64,000 nucleotides of DNA from Saxidomus purpurata (GCA_022818135.1 JAFMSR010000016.1:6037448-6101447), one strand, 5' to 3'; shown: positions 54,601 to 59,066, counted from the first letter of the stretch. Notes: generated from the letters alone by a model not told the origin. A program made the numbers and translations.

Positions 54601-57600
54601 TGAATTGTTTCATTTTCTCTACATGTTGCAGTTCGGAAACTGAACCGACTCTTCGGGGGCTCACACTTCAGACTACATATTAAACGTACAATCTAAAGTC
54701 CCGGATCCCATAGGATGATGAGCTTTCCAGGTTTATACACAGGTTTTTTATTACTTAAATCCAATTACATACAGTCATGTCTATTTTCTTGTGAAAAAAT
54801 GGTCTTTTGTGTGTTAGAAACTAACTAAAGTTAAGTTTATACTAATTTATTTTGCTCGATTGTGAAGAAAGCCTGAAGCTTATCGAGTCACTCTAGAGTC
54901 CGCTTCCTGGAAAACTTAGAACTGGTTTTATATGAGGAAGTACGGTCGTGACCCCAATGGAGCTCGAACCCGCATCCTAAGGGATGAGCGTCAGGCACCT
55001 TATCCGCTACACCGTCTCTCGTTTGAATCAAGATGTTCAAAAAGATCCAATTTTTCTAATTGACCAACCCGTAAAGTTTTAGCATTTTCACTGCTTTTGT
55101 TTCAAAATTGATAGAGTATGATAAATTAGCACAGTTTCATAGAAAGAACGCTTATATATGCCACATATATAATTCATACAAAATGCCATTATGAACCACA
55201 TAAAACCTGTGTTTTAAAGAACATTGAATGTGAAAAGAATCTGAAAAGAACATAAATCTGGCATGAAAATAAACGGTTTCATGAATATTTAATGAATAGC
55301 CAGTACAAATGTAGCATGCGGACATATGCAGTGCTATCCTTAAAGTGACAATGCGCATCTTACTGCACATAATGTATTTTTGGTGACAGTTTTATAAAAG
55401 CAATTTTTGGTTGCTGTTCTTTAAGTGTGTTAAATTAATGATTATGCCCCATTAGTTTTGAAGTTGGTGCTTTAGATATAAAAATATCGGACTGATGAGA
55501 TAGTTGATTGTGTCGTTGTTGATGTTGGTAGAGATTTGGCGTGGAAGGGAAGCATCCTGTAGCAGTTGTCCTCTCCCAGTCAAATAAGAAATCAGTTTTG
55601 GAAAGTTTATTCTATGGTAGCGTGAAGGGTTTGGTTTTTTGGGTAAAGTATTATATCCTCTACGCTTTTGTACACACACCATATTTAGCTGGATTTTTAC
55701 TTGAAAAAAATGCTCATAATGTCACTGTAACTGGCAATCGGTACACATACTAGTATGGTATACATCCGCCAAGTGAAAATATGATTTACCTATACAACGA
55801 AACATAATATTGATAATGTAATGGTCTGATATGAAATTCATTTAAGATAAAAAAGCAACCTTTTCTTAATGTAAGAAAAAAATGCATAAAATTGTTAACC
55901 CTATTGAAAGAACATACGTTTTGTACCGTGTTCGGTTATTACCGAGATTTGAACTTTGCACTGTGAAAGTATACCATACCGCCAAAATTACTAAACATGT
56001 TTAAATTATTGCACCTAATGTCACCGAATACTGTTAACTCTATTATTGCTAAAAGACATTGCAATTTGCTAAAACATACGCTTCAGCTAGTTTTAAATTT
56101 TCATTTTGACGTTATCTTTTAAAATCAATGAATTCTTTCAATGTGTATTTTTAAAAGTTTTTCAGGTCAATCAAGTAGTTATATGTGTCAGCACCAGTCA
56201 GTTTATTTTTTAGCCATTCTCTTTAAGACCAATAGCCGATATTCACCCTTTGTTTATCTAATTATTGAAAATGTATGGTATGTAATTGACGATCAATATT
56301 TTAAATTTACAAATCTCAAATATACATCGAGATCTTCATTGTGCTATGACAATCACTGTAACAAGCCCCTCGATGAAAAAAAAACCGAGTGCTTGTATGC
56401 TTCTTGTAAGTTTAAACACGTACAGAACGCAAGTTTAAGTCTCTTTCGTGGCAAAAATGCAATACTTAATAAAAATCGTCTTAAAGTAGTACTTTAAAAC
56501 TTTATAAAAAAACTTGTTCCTCTTTTGATTTTAACAGTACCAAACATAGTTCTCTGGGCAAATGTATTCCACCTGTATAAAACGGTCACCTGTTTGAAAC
56601 AGTCTTTCTTAAAGTACCCCTTCACTAGCTACTTACAGTTCTACTCAAAATATTTTCTGATTCCCTTTACCAAGGCATAGGCCTACGGAGTTTAAATTTT
56701 TGAAGTAAAATTTAATATGTTCAAAACAGGTCTATACACTCACTTCATGTACAGTCGAACCTGCTTTAAGCGGACAACAAATAAACAATCCGAAGTAAGA
56801 GTTTAAAGACAAGTGGTCGTTCAATAAAGGTATGTTAGCCCTCTGGGAAATAACAATACGAACTGCCATAAGCAATTTGTTAATTAATTTAGGGGTCAAC
56901 TTGAGCAATTTAATCTGTTTACTGAACTAAAAGTATGCATGCGCTTGCAACTTATTCGCATGTTATGTAACCAAAAGGTTTAAGTAAACACATTCAGGAA
57001 TATTTGCGGTATATAAACCTTTTGTCATTAATGTCAATAAGTTTATTTCTGCATTAATTAACTAATTAAATCAATATAAACATTTGTTAACATATCTCTA
57101 TTGTATAAATTGTAAAAAAGCAGCTACATGCTTACATTAAATGATTTATATTCGTAACTGATACCCTACAGCCGTCACGCCCTTGGTGTATAATAGTCTG
57201 ATTTTTGGAGTTAACCTTTACGGTGTCACACTTTAGGTATAGCTATTAAATTTTAAGTAAAACGGTATAATTTTAGGGATGCACATGTTTACTCTTGACC
57301 TATAAACTGCAAGTTGTACTGCCCCTGTGATCTATGTAGATTATAACAGGTTTCGCAAATCTGTGCGTTCTGATCATAATCTGCACTATTCGCGGGTTAT
57401 TTCCTTCATTTCCATGGAACTTCCCTACCCGCCCACTTAGATCTTTAAATAAAACCATCAAAACTAAAACTGAATTAATTTAGCAGCTTAATGTTGTTTT
57501 TTATTGAGTATAACTATATAATATATTTAGAAAATATGCATGCTGCAGGTACAGAATAAGATGAAGGAAATACTCTGAGCAACCGATCAAAAGGTTAATG

Positions 57601-58972
57601 ATATGGTCTGATTTTAAGAAATTGTATAATTCCGTTTAAATTGTTCAAATTTATATGTGGTTATGTAAGAATGCCTAATTTCATAACATGGTTGTCAAGA
57701 AATCATAACATTGATGTCAAAACGTTAGGTACGTGTACATGTAAGATGCGTGTATAAATATAATTTGTAAAAAAAAGTTAAAACACGCACTCATTGACGA
57801 CATATGCTACAACAATACAAAGAAAATACCCAAGTCTTTTTGTCAGTGTTTTTGTTGTGTTTGGTTTTTCTTGCTGAATAATGAAATACTACTCAAGTTT
57901 AACCGTGACGGGGAAAATAAATGGGGTTACCAAGTAGAGGCCTTAATTAAAAAGGGGTTTCATAACGATATCAGAGAGGTCCATGTCTCTATGTTTGTTA
58001 CATAGCTAATATACCCAGGCAGTGTATCGGGCTTATACATTATTTACAGCATCAGTAGGACTGCTTCATATATCCATGGTTTTATTGTAGGCTCGGACAA
58101 ATTGACCCTGGTACCCATATTTAATTAATGTCGTTTTTCAATATAAACACGAGTGTAAGAATAGTCGGAGGCGTTCTTACTTTGCGTTGCTAGGTGAATG
58201 TGTAGGTTCAAATCCTGGTTTCTGCTTTGAAAACGTTTATTAGTTTAAGTATAACTGTGTGTCAGTTGTTTTCTTGCTGTGATTGTATCAGTTTTCATTC
58301 CGTATTGAAAAAAACCCATTAAAATTGCATTGCCCGTCTAAACATATCCAGTTTCATATTAGTTTACAGAATGAGACTACACGTATGAGACTACACGTAT
58401 GTTATGCAAAAAACTCACAAAGATTTAAACATGATATAAGGAAAAACACCATCCGAGAAAATACACTCATACAAAATGTAAGGTAAGGTGGTTACAAATG
58501 TAATTATGAACTCAGTGAATGTAGCTCGTATATCTAGAATATATCACCCCCTTGTACGTTTAATTTCATGATTACTCTGTATTTTAGGTATTCCATTTCT
58601 CCGTGGTTCAAACAGTCAAAGTCCGTTGTCTTGTTAACTTATGCCACTTACTTGCAATAAACTCTCGTTACTCACTGGAGAGACGTTTCGTATCTTTGAA
58701 TCAAAATTAAAGTATGACCTATTGCACGAGAAAATTGGTAGTTTGCTGCAGAAGAAAGGGGGTCCAATACATAAATAGCTTGTTCCAGGACACATGGTGA
58801 GAAAGCTACCCGCCGATAATATGGCCCTGAAGACGCATATAACACCGTATATAAAGAAAACCCAACTAGTCTTGAAATCAATGTCACCATATGAAACCTT
58901 CAGGCTTAGTTAAATACTTACAATGACTGGAAAAATCAGTCCACAAGTCCACAGAATAAAAATCCCTTTCAT
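1..58972 (-). CDS. Secreted mosaic protein, SVEP1-like, 51 exons seen, 3' end outside window
   Basis: Multi-exon gene read right to left; the exons are listed separately. The ATG at 58970-58972 is preceded in frame by a TGA (58988-58990) and opens a hydrophobic signal peptide. About 2,539 codons are visible with no stop. Approximate residues: signal 1-20; C-type lectin 25-158; LDLa 160-196; CUB1 197-310; PAN 311-392; CUB2 397-506; CUB3 507-611; seven sushi 612-1054; two HYR 1055-1218; sushi 1219-1276; domain X 1277-1466; two ephrin-receptor-like repeats 1467-1588; eleven EGF-like 1589-2034; pentraxin-like 2035-2240; linker to 2282; HYR 2283-2357; Cys-rich 2358-2422; X-like 2423-2534; start of an ephrin-receptor-like repeat. 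No transmembrane segment is visible. The middle and distal order resembles SVEP1, a large extracellular adhesion protein; lectin, CUB and PAN domains are not part of vertebrate SVEP1. A matrix, adhesion or recognition role is inferred, not shown. Most junctions are phase 1, typical of shuffled extracellular modules. Confidence 0.9.
255..601 (-). mobile_element. tRNA-derived SINE-like element
   Basis: Head at about 530-601 has a Pol III A-box-like TGGCCGAGTGGTTA and a B box GGTTCGATTC. The acceptor and T stems pair poorly, so it is not a working tRNA. About 275 bp of body follow, with an ATAAATACATACATAC tail near 255. V-SINE-type elements are common in molluscs; family not confirmed. Confidence 0.65.
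758..860 (-). CDS. Exon 50: second X-like domain, end
   Basis: [28 protein letters not shown]. Only one frame is open and its phase (2 in, 0 out) matches exon 49. Acceptor CTTCAG, donor GTAAGC. Confidence 0.75.
861..2893 (-). other. Intron between exons 49 and 50 (2.0 kb)
   Basis: Contains a two-unit hairpin-ended repeat (about 1280-1625). A Cys-containing minus-strand frame near 2210-2290 lacks convincing splice sites and is not needed for phase. Confidence 0.6.
1280..1625. repeat. Two-unit repeat with hairpin end
   Basis: Two units of about 150 bp (ATTCACAAGGTTTTTAAACG / ATTCATAAGGTTTTTTCTAT), a GACAGACGACGGA tract, and a stem-loop at 1586-1620 (AGCTCACCTTTGAGCAC against GTGCACAGGCGAGCT). 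Confidence 0.72.
2894..3125 (-). CDS. Exon 49: second X-like domain, first part
   Basis: [49 protein letters not shown]. The opening recalls domain X of exons 25-28. The donor is taken as GTATGA; the GTAAGG five bases earlier does not fit exon 50. Confidence 0.78.
3580..3774 (-). CDS. Exon 48: Cys-rich, possibly sushi-derived domain
   Basis: [45 protein letters not shown]. Eight Cys. It sits where the first series has sushi domain 8; homology is not evident by eye. Phase 1-1. Confidence 0.8.
4108..4203 (-). CDS. Exon 47: HYR domain 3, second half
   Basis: [19 protein letters not shown] is the typical HYR end (Y-x-A-x-D-x-x-G-N-x-x-x-C). Phase 1-1, acceptor GCTAG, donor GTAACA. Confidence 0.85.
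4479..4607 (-). CDS. Exon 46: HYR domain 3, first half
   Basis: [16 protein letters not shown] and [12 protein letters not shown] match the 'P-x-x-x-x-C-P-x-D...W-x-x-P' opening of HYR. Donor GTTCTT is weak but phases fit. Confidence 0.85.
5042..5184 (-). CDS. Exon 45: post-pentraxin linker
   Basis: [18 protein letters not shown] and [15 protein letters not shown]. Two Cys, no domain recognised; possibly the pentraxin C-terminal edge. Donor GTACGA, phase 2 to 1. Confidence 0.82.
5734..5871 (-). CDS. Exon 44: pentraxin-like domain, end
   Basis: [27 protein letters not shown]: the pentraxin 'G..FEG.I..V.V' end. Phase 2-2 across a 4.3-kb intron. The HxCxS/TW pentraxin signature is not intact. 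Confidence 0.88.
8126..8718. repeat. Hairpin-bounded tandem repeat, three units
   Basis: Units of about 140 bp begin near 8241, 8377 and 8521 (GGTTCTTGTACACTG...). Left end GCCCCCGAAAGG, right end TTTCGGGGG; ACCGACCGACC tract before the right end. Confidence 0.78.
9696..10117. mobile_element. MITE with TTAA flanks, copy 1
   Basis: Perfect 17-bp terminal inverted repeats (AGTGACATTATGCGCAT) bounded by TTAA on both sides (9692-9695, 10118-10121). A TTAA target duplication is typical of piggyBac-like and some other DNA transposons. No transposase. Copy 2 is at 55344-55726. Confidence 0.8.
10199..10347 (-). CDS. Exon 43: pentraxin-like domain, part 3
   Basis: [18 protein letters not shown] and [12 protein letters not shown], the W-H-H-x-x-V-T and 'YVDG' hallmarks of pentraxin/LamG folds. 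Phase 0 to 2. Confidence 0.92.
10751..10883 (-). CDS. Exon 42: pentraxin-like domain, part 2
   Basis: [32 protein letters not shown]. The acceptor may be CTTAG (end 10883) or ACAG (end 10859), both in phase 2. Ends SRRKRETE, a basic stretch (RRKR) resembling a furin site. Exit phase 0. Confidence 0.78.
11573..11753 (-). CDS. Exon 41: pentraxin-like domain, part 1
   Basis: [40 protein letters not shown]: the concanavalin-like opening strands of pentraxin/LamG domains. The donor is ambiguous: GTCAGT (used) leaves phase 2 as exon 42 needs; GTACAT at 11548-11553 would not. Confidence 0.82.
12114..12254 (-). CDS. Exon 40: EGF-like repeat 11
   Basis: [40 protein letters not shown]. Last EGF before the pentraxin-like domain. 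Acceptor CTGCAG, donor GTATGT. Confidence 0.92.
12654..12767 (-). CDS. Exon 39: EGF-like repeat 10
   Basis: [33 protein letters not shown]. Phase 1-1, acceptor TTTCAG, donor GTAAAT. Confidence 0.92.
13717..13847 (-). CDS. Exon 38: EGF-like repeat 9
   Basis: [10 protein letters not shown] closes repeat 8; [15 protein letters not shown] and ECICPTG start repeat 9. Acceptor CTTCAG, donor GTATTC. Confidence 0.9.
14249..14448 (-). CDS. Exon 37: EGF-like repeats 7 and 8
   Basis: Two EGFs in one exon: [13 protein letters not shown]...[10 protein letters not shown], then [14 protein letters not shown]. The second finishes in exon 38. Donor GTAATA, phase 2. Confidence 0.9.
14760..14893 (-). CDS. Exon 36: EGF-like repeat 6
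   Basis: [38 protein letters not shown]-x-x-F after the third Cys pair suggests a calcium-binding EGF. Acceptor TTAAG, donor GTATGA, phase 1 to 0. Confidence 0.87.
15190..15535. repeat. Interspersed repeat copy 1
   Basis: Blocks such as GTGACAGATATTTCCATCTG and TGAGATTTTCCAGCATTGG recur at 61560-61715 in the same order. It supplies a misleading exon-like frame at 15067-15330. Confidence 0.7.
15564..15680 (-). CDS. Exon 35: EGF-like repeat 5
   Basis: [32 protein letters not shown]. The DCD...D-x-F spacing resembles calcium-binding EGFs but is incomplete. Donor GTATGT, phase 1; joins exon 36, not the repeat-derived frame at 15067-15330. Confidence 0.88.
16345..16487 (-). CDS. Exon 34: EGF-like repeat 4
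   Basis: [38 protein letters not shown]. Canonical EGF end. Acceptor AAATAG, donor GTACGT, phase 2 to 1. Confidence 0.9.
18330..18766. repeat. Three diverged tandem units, 140-180 bp
   Basis: Each unit has AAGTACAAAA, a TGACCTTGACCT-like block, GGCGGCATCACGACCCTTTTG-like block and GAAGAAATCTT. Family unknown. Confidence 0.7.
18770..18960. repeat. CGTGTATCG-rich patch, left
   Basis: Irregular, CpG-rich run of short words such as ATCGTGT, CGTATCGTATC and ACACGATATACG in both orientations. Confidence 0.6.
19259..19369 (+). pseudogene. Non-LTR reverse-transcriptase relic
   Basis: One open segment reads [18 protein letters not shown] and ends HTLRRE, resembling the C-terminal region of Jockey/CR1-type retrotransposon polymerases (IHNKALRL...TP...L..E....L..RR). 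Stops follow immediately (19370) and further decayed matches may extend to about 19460. Dead fragment in intron 33. Confidence 0.65.
20785..20935. repeat. CGTGTATCG-rich patch, right
   Basis: Words such as ATCGTGTAGCGTGTAGCGTG and CGTGCGTGTATCGTGCG. Same vocabulary as the patch 1.8 kb to the left. Confidence 0.6.
21146..21262 (-). mobile_element. Fragment of the same SINE family
   Basis: Body and tail only. Carries the same AGCGATTAATCTAAGTCGTG-like region and a TGCGATACAA tail as the copies at 40221 and 48298 (on the opposite strand). No tRNA head. Confidence 0.55.
21416..21557 (-). CDS. Exon 33: EGF-like repeat 3
   Basis: [37 protein letters not shown]. Two acceptors six bases apart (ends 21557 or 21563) are both in frame. 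Exits in phase 2, matched by exon 34 across a 4.9-kb intron. Confidence 0.88.
21936..22061 (-). CDS. Exon 32: EGF-like repeat 2
   Basis: [10 protein letters not shown] closes repeat 1, then [13 protein letters not shown] and YTCICTND form repeat 2. Acceptor TTAAAG, donor GTGAGT. Confidence 0.92.
23021..23110 (-). CDS. Exon 31: EGF-like repeat 1
   Basis: [21 protein letters not shown]; the last Cys comes from exon 32 (YTGRTC). Acceptor TTGCAG, donor GTAAGG, phase 1-1. Confidence 0.93.
23613..23801 (-). CDS. Exon 30: ephrin-receptor-like repeat 2
   Basis: [34 protein letters not shown], ending near SLENAKDDN. Right boundary is clear; the left donor (GTTTGT) is weak, so the last about 10 residues are less certain. 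Confidence 0.82.
24025..24201 (-). CDS. Exon 29: ephrin-receptor-like (GCC2/GCC3-type) repeat 1, GC donor
   Basis: [35 protein letters not shown]: the CPxGxY...C..CPxGTY...C..CP pattern of TNFR/ephrin-receptor-like Cys repeats. The exit needs a GC donor (AAAG|GCAGGT) to keep frame. Confidence 0.88.
24733..24997 (-). CDS. Exon 28: domain X, end, leading into Cys-rich repeats
   Basis: [50 protein letters not shown]. Four spaced Cys and a short Gln-rich helix-like segment. It lies where SVEP1 has a region between its last pre-EGF sushi and its ephrin-receptor-like repeats. Phase 0 to 1. Confidence 0.83.
24998..27350 (-). other. Intron between exons 27 and 28 (2.35 kb)
   Basis: AT-rich, with a poly-T run near 25200-25220. 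No exon or recognised repeat. Confidence 0.6.
27351..27511 (-). CDS. Exon 27: domain X, part 3
   Basis: [29 protein letters not shown] and [13 protein letters not shown]. Acceptor TTCCAG, donor GTAAAA, phase 1 to 0. Confidence 0.8.
27603..27658 (-). CDS. Exon 26: domain X, part 2
   Basis: 56 nt, [18 protein letters not shown]. Acceptor TTTTAG, donor GTAGGT. The stronger-looking donor 4 bases downstream would shift frame and reach a stop in exon 27. Confidence 0.72.
28354..28441 (-). CDS. Exon 25: domain X, part 1
   Basis: Reads [19 protein letters not shown] and ends STG plus AG. Of two overlapping donors, GTAGGT and GTAACT, only the second (phase 2) joins exon 26 in an open frame. No known domain recognised. 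Confidence 0.75.
28815..29256. repeat. 22-bp minisatellite, left arm of element A
   Basis: Units of the form CGATGACGAAAACTCGAAA plus ACA or GTA, with three CpGs each. Orientation flips near 28935, so this arm contains its own hairpin. Confidence 0.9.
30143..30680. repeat. 22-bp minisatellite, right arm of element A
   Basis: Same unit as the left arm in inverted layout, with the orientation flip near 30475. Units are about 80-100 percent alike by eye. Confidence 0.9.
31515..31688 (-). CDS. Exon 24: sushi domain 8
   Basis: [48 protein letters not shown]. Sushi with an extra Cys pair. Phase 1-1, donor GTAAGC. Confidence 0.9.
31990..32483. repeat. Related tandem repeat with hairpin end
   Basis: Three units (near 32010, 32167, 32310) sharing CATTGTGCT...TATGCTCCGGACAAG words with the 8126 repeat. 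GACGGACGG tract at 32424-32445, then a GCCCCCCTGCC...GACGGGGCG hairpin. Confidence 0.75.
32889..33134 (-). CDS. Exon 23: HYR-like domain 2
   Basis: Exactly the same length (246 nt) and phases as exon 22. [12 protein letters not shown] opens and [10 protein letters not shown] closes a divergent HYR. Paired HYR exons between sushi modules are a SVEP1 trait. Confidence 0.87.
33268..33462. repeat. TTCGCGAA-rich MITE-like repeat, copy 1
   Basis: Ends resemble CTGTAAATTNGGTAAT in inverted form, with internal CGCGAAA/TTTCGC words. Related tracts at 50589-50821, and more loosely at 45245-45485 and 41235-41365. Confidence 0.5.
33566..33811 (-). CDS. Exon 22: HYR domain 1
   Basis: [15 protein letters not shown] opens and [18 protein letters not shown] closes a hyalin-repeat (HYR) immunoglobulin-like domain. 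246 nt, phase 1-1. Its acceptor (GTTTTGTAG) is the proximal copy of a 34-bp minisatellite. Confidence 0.92.
33812..34582 (-). repeat. 34-bp minisatellite containing a splice acceptor
   Basis: About 23 units. On the minus strand each carries CACTGTTTTGTAG followed by ATACTCA, the same sequence as the intron end and first bases of exon 22. The array abuts the exon with no gap. Units 5-7 and 16-18 share the same variants, showing a 374-bp (11-unit) duplication within the array. Confidence 0.95.
35395..35601 (-). CDS. Exon 21: sushi domain 7
   Basis: [48 protein letters not shown]. The donor may be GTATGC (used here) or GTAACG six bases earlier; both are phase 1. An (ATC)n tract lies just upstream of the acceptor. 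Confidence 0.9.
35617..35686. repeat. (ATC)n-type tract next to the exon 21 acceptor
   Basis: Imperfect trinucleotide run beginning about 15 bp inside the intron upstream of exon 21. Confidence 0.85.
35954..36166 (-). CDS. Exon 20: sushi domain 6 (extra Cys pair)
   Basis: [43 protein letters not shown]. Six Cys rather than four (extra pair around EFCFEHGC). Phase 1-1, donor GTAAGC. Confidence 0.88.
36167..38917 (-). other. GC-AG intron 19 (2.75 kb)
   Basis: Begins GC (38916-38917) and ends AG (36167-36168) on the minus strand. AT-rich unique-looking DNA; a small CCGATA-rich patch near 36825-36865. Nothing coding seen. Confidence 0.6.
38918..39109 (-). CDS. Exon 19: sushi domain 5 with a GC donor
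   Basis: [42 protein letters not shown]. Only a GC donor (GGAG|GCATGT) keeps frame with exon 20; the nearby GT reads into a stop. Confidence 0.88.
39502..39663 (-). CDS. Exon 18: sushi domain 4
   Basis: [40 protein letters not shown]. Compact sushi, phase 1-1, acceptor TTGCAG, donor GTGAGT. Confidence 0.93.
40221..40437 (-). mobile_element. SINE-like element beside exon 17
   Basis: tRNA-like head (about 40370-40437) with B box GGGTTCGATCAC, a CT-rich body, and tail TTGTTTCGCAATCAAGAATA. Starts about 12 bp inside the intron from the exon 17 donor. Confidence 0.65.
40451..40645 (-). CDS. Exon 17: sushi domain 3
   Basis: [40 protein letters not shown] and SFCN. An acidic, Trp-less sushi variant. 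Donor GTGAGT; a SINE-like copy begins about 12 bp into the next intron. Confidence 0.92.
40963..41136 (-). CDS. Exon 16: sushi domain 2
   Basis: [35 protein letters not shown] and PRCV mark a complete sushi. The acceptor must be the first AG of ACAGAG (41137-41138) to keep frame. Phase 1-1. Confidence 0.95.
41384..41569 (-). CDS. Exon 15: sushi (CCP) domain 1
   Basis: One sushi module in a phase 1-1 exon: [37 protein letters not shown]. Four Cys and the conserved Trp are present. Sushi modules are protein-binding units of complement regulators and matrix proteins. Confidence 0.95.
41850..41994 (-). CDS. Exon 14: CUB domain 3, second half
   Basis: Ends [11 protein letters not shown], the 'F-x-A-x-F' final strand position of a CUB. 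Cys-poor. Separated from exon 13 by a 2.8-kb intron of tandem repeats; phases (0 to 1) agree. Confidence 0.85.
42180..43275. repeat. Diverged tandem repeat, units about 110-150 bp
   Basis: About eight units marked by ATACTGATGCTTCCCTAAAA and GATGAAAATCCAACAA words. A (GA)n microsatellite lies at 42589-42622 inside. Confidence 0.75.
43597..44693. repeat. Tandem repeat of about 177 bp, hairpin-bounded
   Basis: About six units beginning TTTTAAAATCCTTCAATGCA (near 43687, 43831, 44007, 44185, 44363, 44532). Bounded by TGCCCCCGAAAG at the left and CTTCGGGGGCAT at the right; a GACGGACAGACGG microsatellite (44590-44662) precedes the right end. Confidence 0.85.
44785..44954 (-). CDS. Exon 13: CUB domain 3, first half
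   Basis: Reads [17 protein letters not shown], then [10 protein letters not shown] and [13 protein letters not shown], a classical CUB start. Donor GTATGG, phase 0 exit. Confidence 0.92.
45573..45759 (-). CDS. Exon 12: CUB domain 2, second half
   Basis: [18 protein letters not shown] is the CUB 'C-x-x-D-x-hydrophobic-x-hydrophobic-D' core; ends GALIQYEK. Donor GTATGC, phase 1 exit. Confidence 0.9.
46170..46312 (-). CDS. Exon 11: CUB domain 2, first half
   Basis: Contains [14 protein letters not shown] and NNLITLK, the 'P-x-x-P-x-x-Y' and strand pattern of CUB. The first CUB disulfide is lacking. The acceptor is TTAGGAG, so either AG can be used (exon end 46312 or 46309), adding or omitting one Gly. 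Confidence 0.85.
46729..46841 (-). CDS. Exon 10: PAN/apple domain, second half
   Basis: Continues [10 protein letters not shown] and ends MKTCNGG, the last Cys of the PAN fold. Acceptor TTTCAG, donor GTAATT, phase 2 to 1. Confidence 0.85.
47446..47590 (-). CDS. Exon 9: PAN/apple domain, first half
   Basis: Reads [16 protein letters not shown] and later [15 protein letters not shown], matching the Cys spacing of PAN/apple domains, which mediate protein or carbohydrate contacts. Phases 1 in, 2 out. Confidence 0.85.
48298..48425 (+). mobile_element. 5'-truncated copy of the 40221 SINE family
   Basis: Shares TCATCTGGAATCAGTCTCGAG and a TTTGTTTCGCAATAGA tail with the 40221 copy, in plus orientation. 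It ends about 30 bp from the exon 8 donor. Poly-A and poly-C runs at 48190-48280 adjoin it. Confidence 0.6.
48457..48661 (-). CDS. Exon 8: CUB domain 1, second half
   Basis: Contains DIFEIWDGG, the CUB 'D-x-hydrophobic-x-hydrophobic-x-D-G' strand, and [11 protein letters not shown]. Cys of the second CUB disulfide are missing, as in some three- or two-Cys CUBs. Donor GTAATT; a SINE-like copy ends about 30 bp into the following intron. Confidence 0.9.
48827..50048. mobile_element. Palindromic (foldback-like) element B
   Basis: Inverted ends start TATGGAAGCCTTGGAGGG and continue through CCACTTTTGAGTTTCGACTT in both arms (48827-48930; 49950-50048). Subterminal arrays are (AGTCAAA)n-like (49654-49780). 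The middle holds a GC-rich patch (49115-49200), an AATAATAAT / CTCTTTATTTAAG segment and a TTAGGG array. Flanked by CTTTTG direct repeats (48821-48826, 50049-50054). No transposase. Lies in the intron between exons 7 and 8. Confidence 0.85.
49611..49640 (+). repeat. Short interstitial TTAGGG array
   Basis: About four telomere-type units, one altered to TTAGGA, inside element B. Confidence 0.9.
50414..50550 (-). CDS. Exon 7: CUB domain 1, first half
   Basis: Starts [17 protein letters not shown] and includes CSWTIKTS and a hydrophobic IVLE end, the usual CUB beta-strand pattern. Donor GTAAGA, phase 0 exit. Confidence 0.9.
50589..50821. repeat. TTCGCGAA-rich MITE-like repeat, copy 2
   Basis: Right end ATTACCTAATTTACAG mirrors the CTGTAAATT left end of copy 1. 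Internal AATGAATCTTTCGCGAG matches AATGAATCTTTTGCGA of copy 1. Confidence 0.55.
51027..51134 (-). CDS. Exon 6: LDL-receptor class A domain
   Basis: One domain in one phase 1-1 exon. Six Cys, with the calcium-binding signature [12 protein letters not shown] near its end. Acceptor TTACAG, donor GTATTG. Confidence 0.93.
51716..51746 (+). repeat. (TTGAC)n microsatellite
   Basis: Five perfect TTGAC units in the intron between exons 5 and 6. Confidence 0.9.
52388..52600 (-). CDS. Exon 5: C-type lectin domain, ligand-binding end
   Basis: Contains WWGQGEPN, an EPN motif that in other C-type lectins favours mannose-type sugars with calcium, and ends [12 protein letters not shown]. The canonical WND is replaced by RWYMGD and the inner-loop Cys before FVCE is absent, so calcium binding may be weakened. 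Donor GTAGGT, phase 1. Confidence 0.93.
52860..52960 (-). CDS. Exon 4: C-type lectin domain, middle
   Basis: Continues [10 protein letters not shown] and ends with DSFWTG, the hydrophobic 'GA-x-L' and 'FW-x-G' positions of C-type lectins. Acceptor TTTCAG, donor GTAAAG. Confidence 0.92.
53774..53855 (-). CDS. Exon 3: C-type lectin domain, first part
   Basis: Reads [14 protein letters not shown] and then [11 protein letters not shown], the W-x-x-Y/KCYL and W-x-x-A-x-x-C start of a C-type lectin fold. Acceptor CATAG, donor GTAAGT, phases 1 and 2. Confidence 0.92.
53883..53906 (+). repeat. (GTT)n microsatellite
   Basis: Seven trinucleotide units in intron 2, about 30 bp from exon 3. Confidence 0.9.
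54314..54347 (-). CDS. Exon 2: end of signal peptide and lectin lead-in
   Basis: A 34-nt exon between a TTTTCAG-type acceptor and a GTAAGA donor. It reads [11 protein letters not shown] plus one base. Phases match exon 1 (0) and exon 3 (1). Its Cys is the extra N-terminal Cys of a long-form C-type lectin domain. Confidence 0.85.
54838..55022 (-). mobile_element. tRNA-derived SINE-like element in intron 1
   Basis: A-box-like TGTAGCGGATAAGG and B box GGGTTCGAGCTC in a tRNA-like head at about 54945-55022. The tail ends ACAATCGAGCAAAATAAA, resembling the tails of the copies at 40221 and 21146, which suggests a shared LINE partner. Confidence 0.6.
55344..55726. mobile_element. MITE with TTAA flanks, copy 2
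   Basis: Clearly homologous to copy 1 over its length, same orientation, with decayed ends: left flank TTAA, right flank GTAA. Internal deletions relative to copy 1. Confidence 0.78.
58922..58972 (-). CDS. Exon 1: start codon and signal peptide
   Basis: Encodes [17 protein letters not shown] and ends in a perfect GTAAGT donor (phase 0). The hydrophobic core and the following SAQ (exon 2) make a credible secretory signal with cleavage near residue 20. An A at -3 and an in-frame upstream TGA support this start. Confidence 0.9.
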
Positions 58973-59055
58973 AGTTAAAACGCACACTCAATTATCCAAC
59001 AAGTTTCACCATTATTCCGAAAATCCAAAACAACTAATAAAACGCTATTTTTCAA

Positions 59056-59066
59056 CTTATATAAAT
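59056..59066 (-). promoter_or_regulatory. Candidate TATA box of the mosaic gene
   Basis: Minus strand TTTATATAAG lies about 90 bp upstream of the start codon. A start site about 30 bp downstream (near 59030) would leave a 5' UTR of roughly 55-60 nt. Inferred from position and sequence only. Confidence 0.5.

Larger units (their letters stand above)
54348..58921 (-). other. Intron 1 (4.6 kb)
   Basis: Holds a SINE-like copy (54838-55022) and a MITE (55344-55726). The rest is AT-rich, unrecognised sequence. First introns often carry regulatory sites; none is evident. Confidence 0.7.

Noticed and set aside
56141..56497. Plus-strand frame of 118 residues in intron 1
   Set aside because: No recognisable domain, no promoter or splice support, and antisense to the host gene; could be chance in AT-rich DNA.
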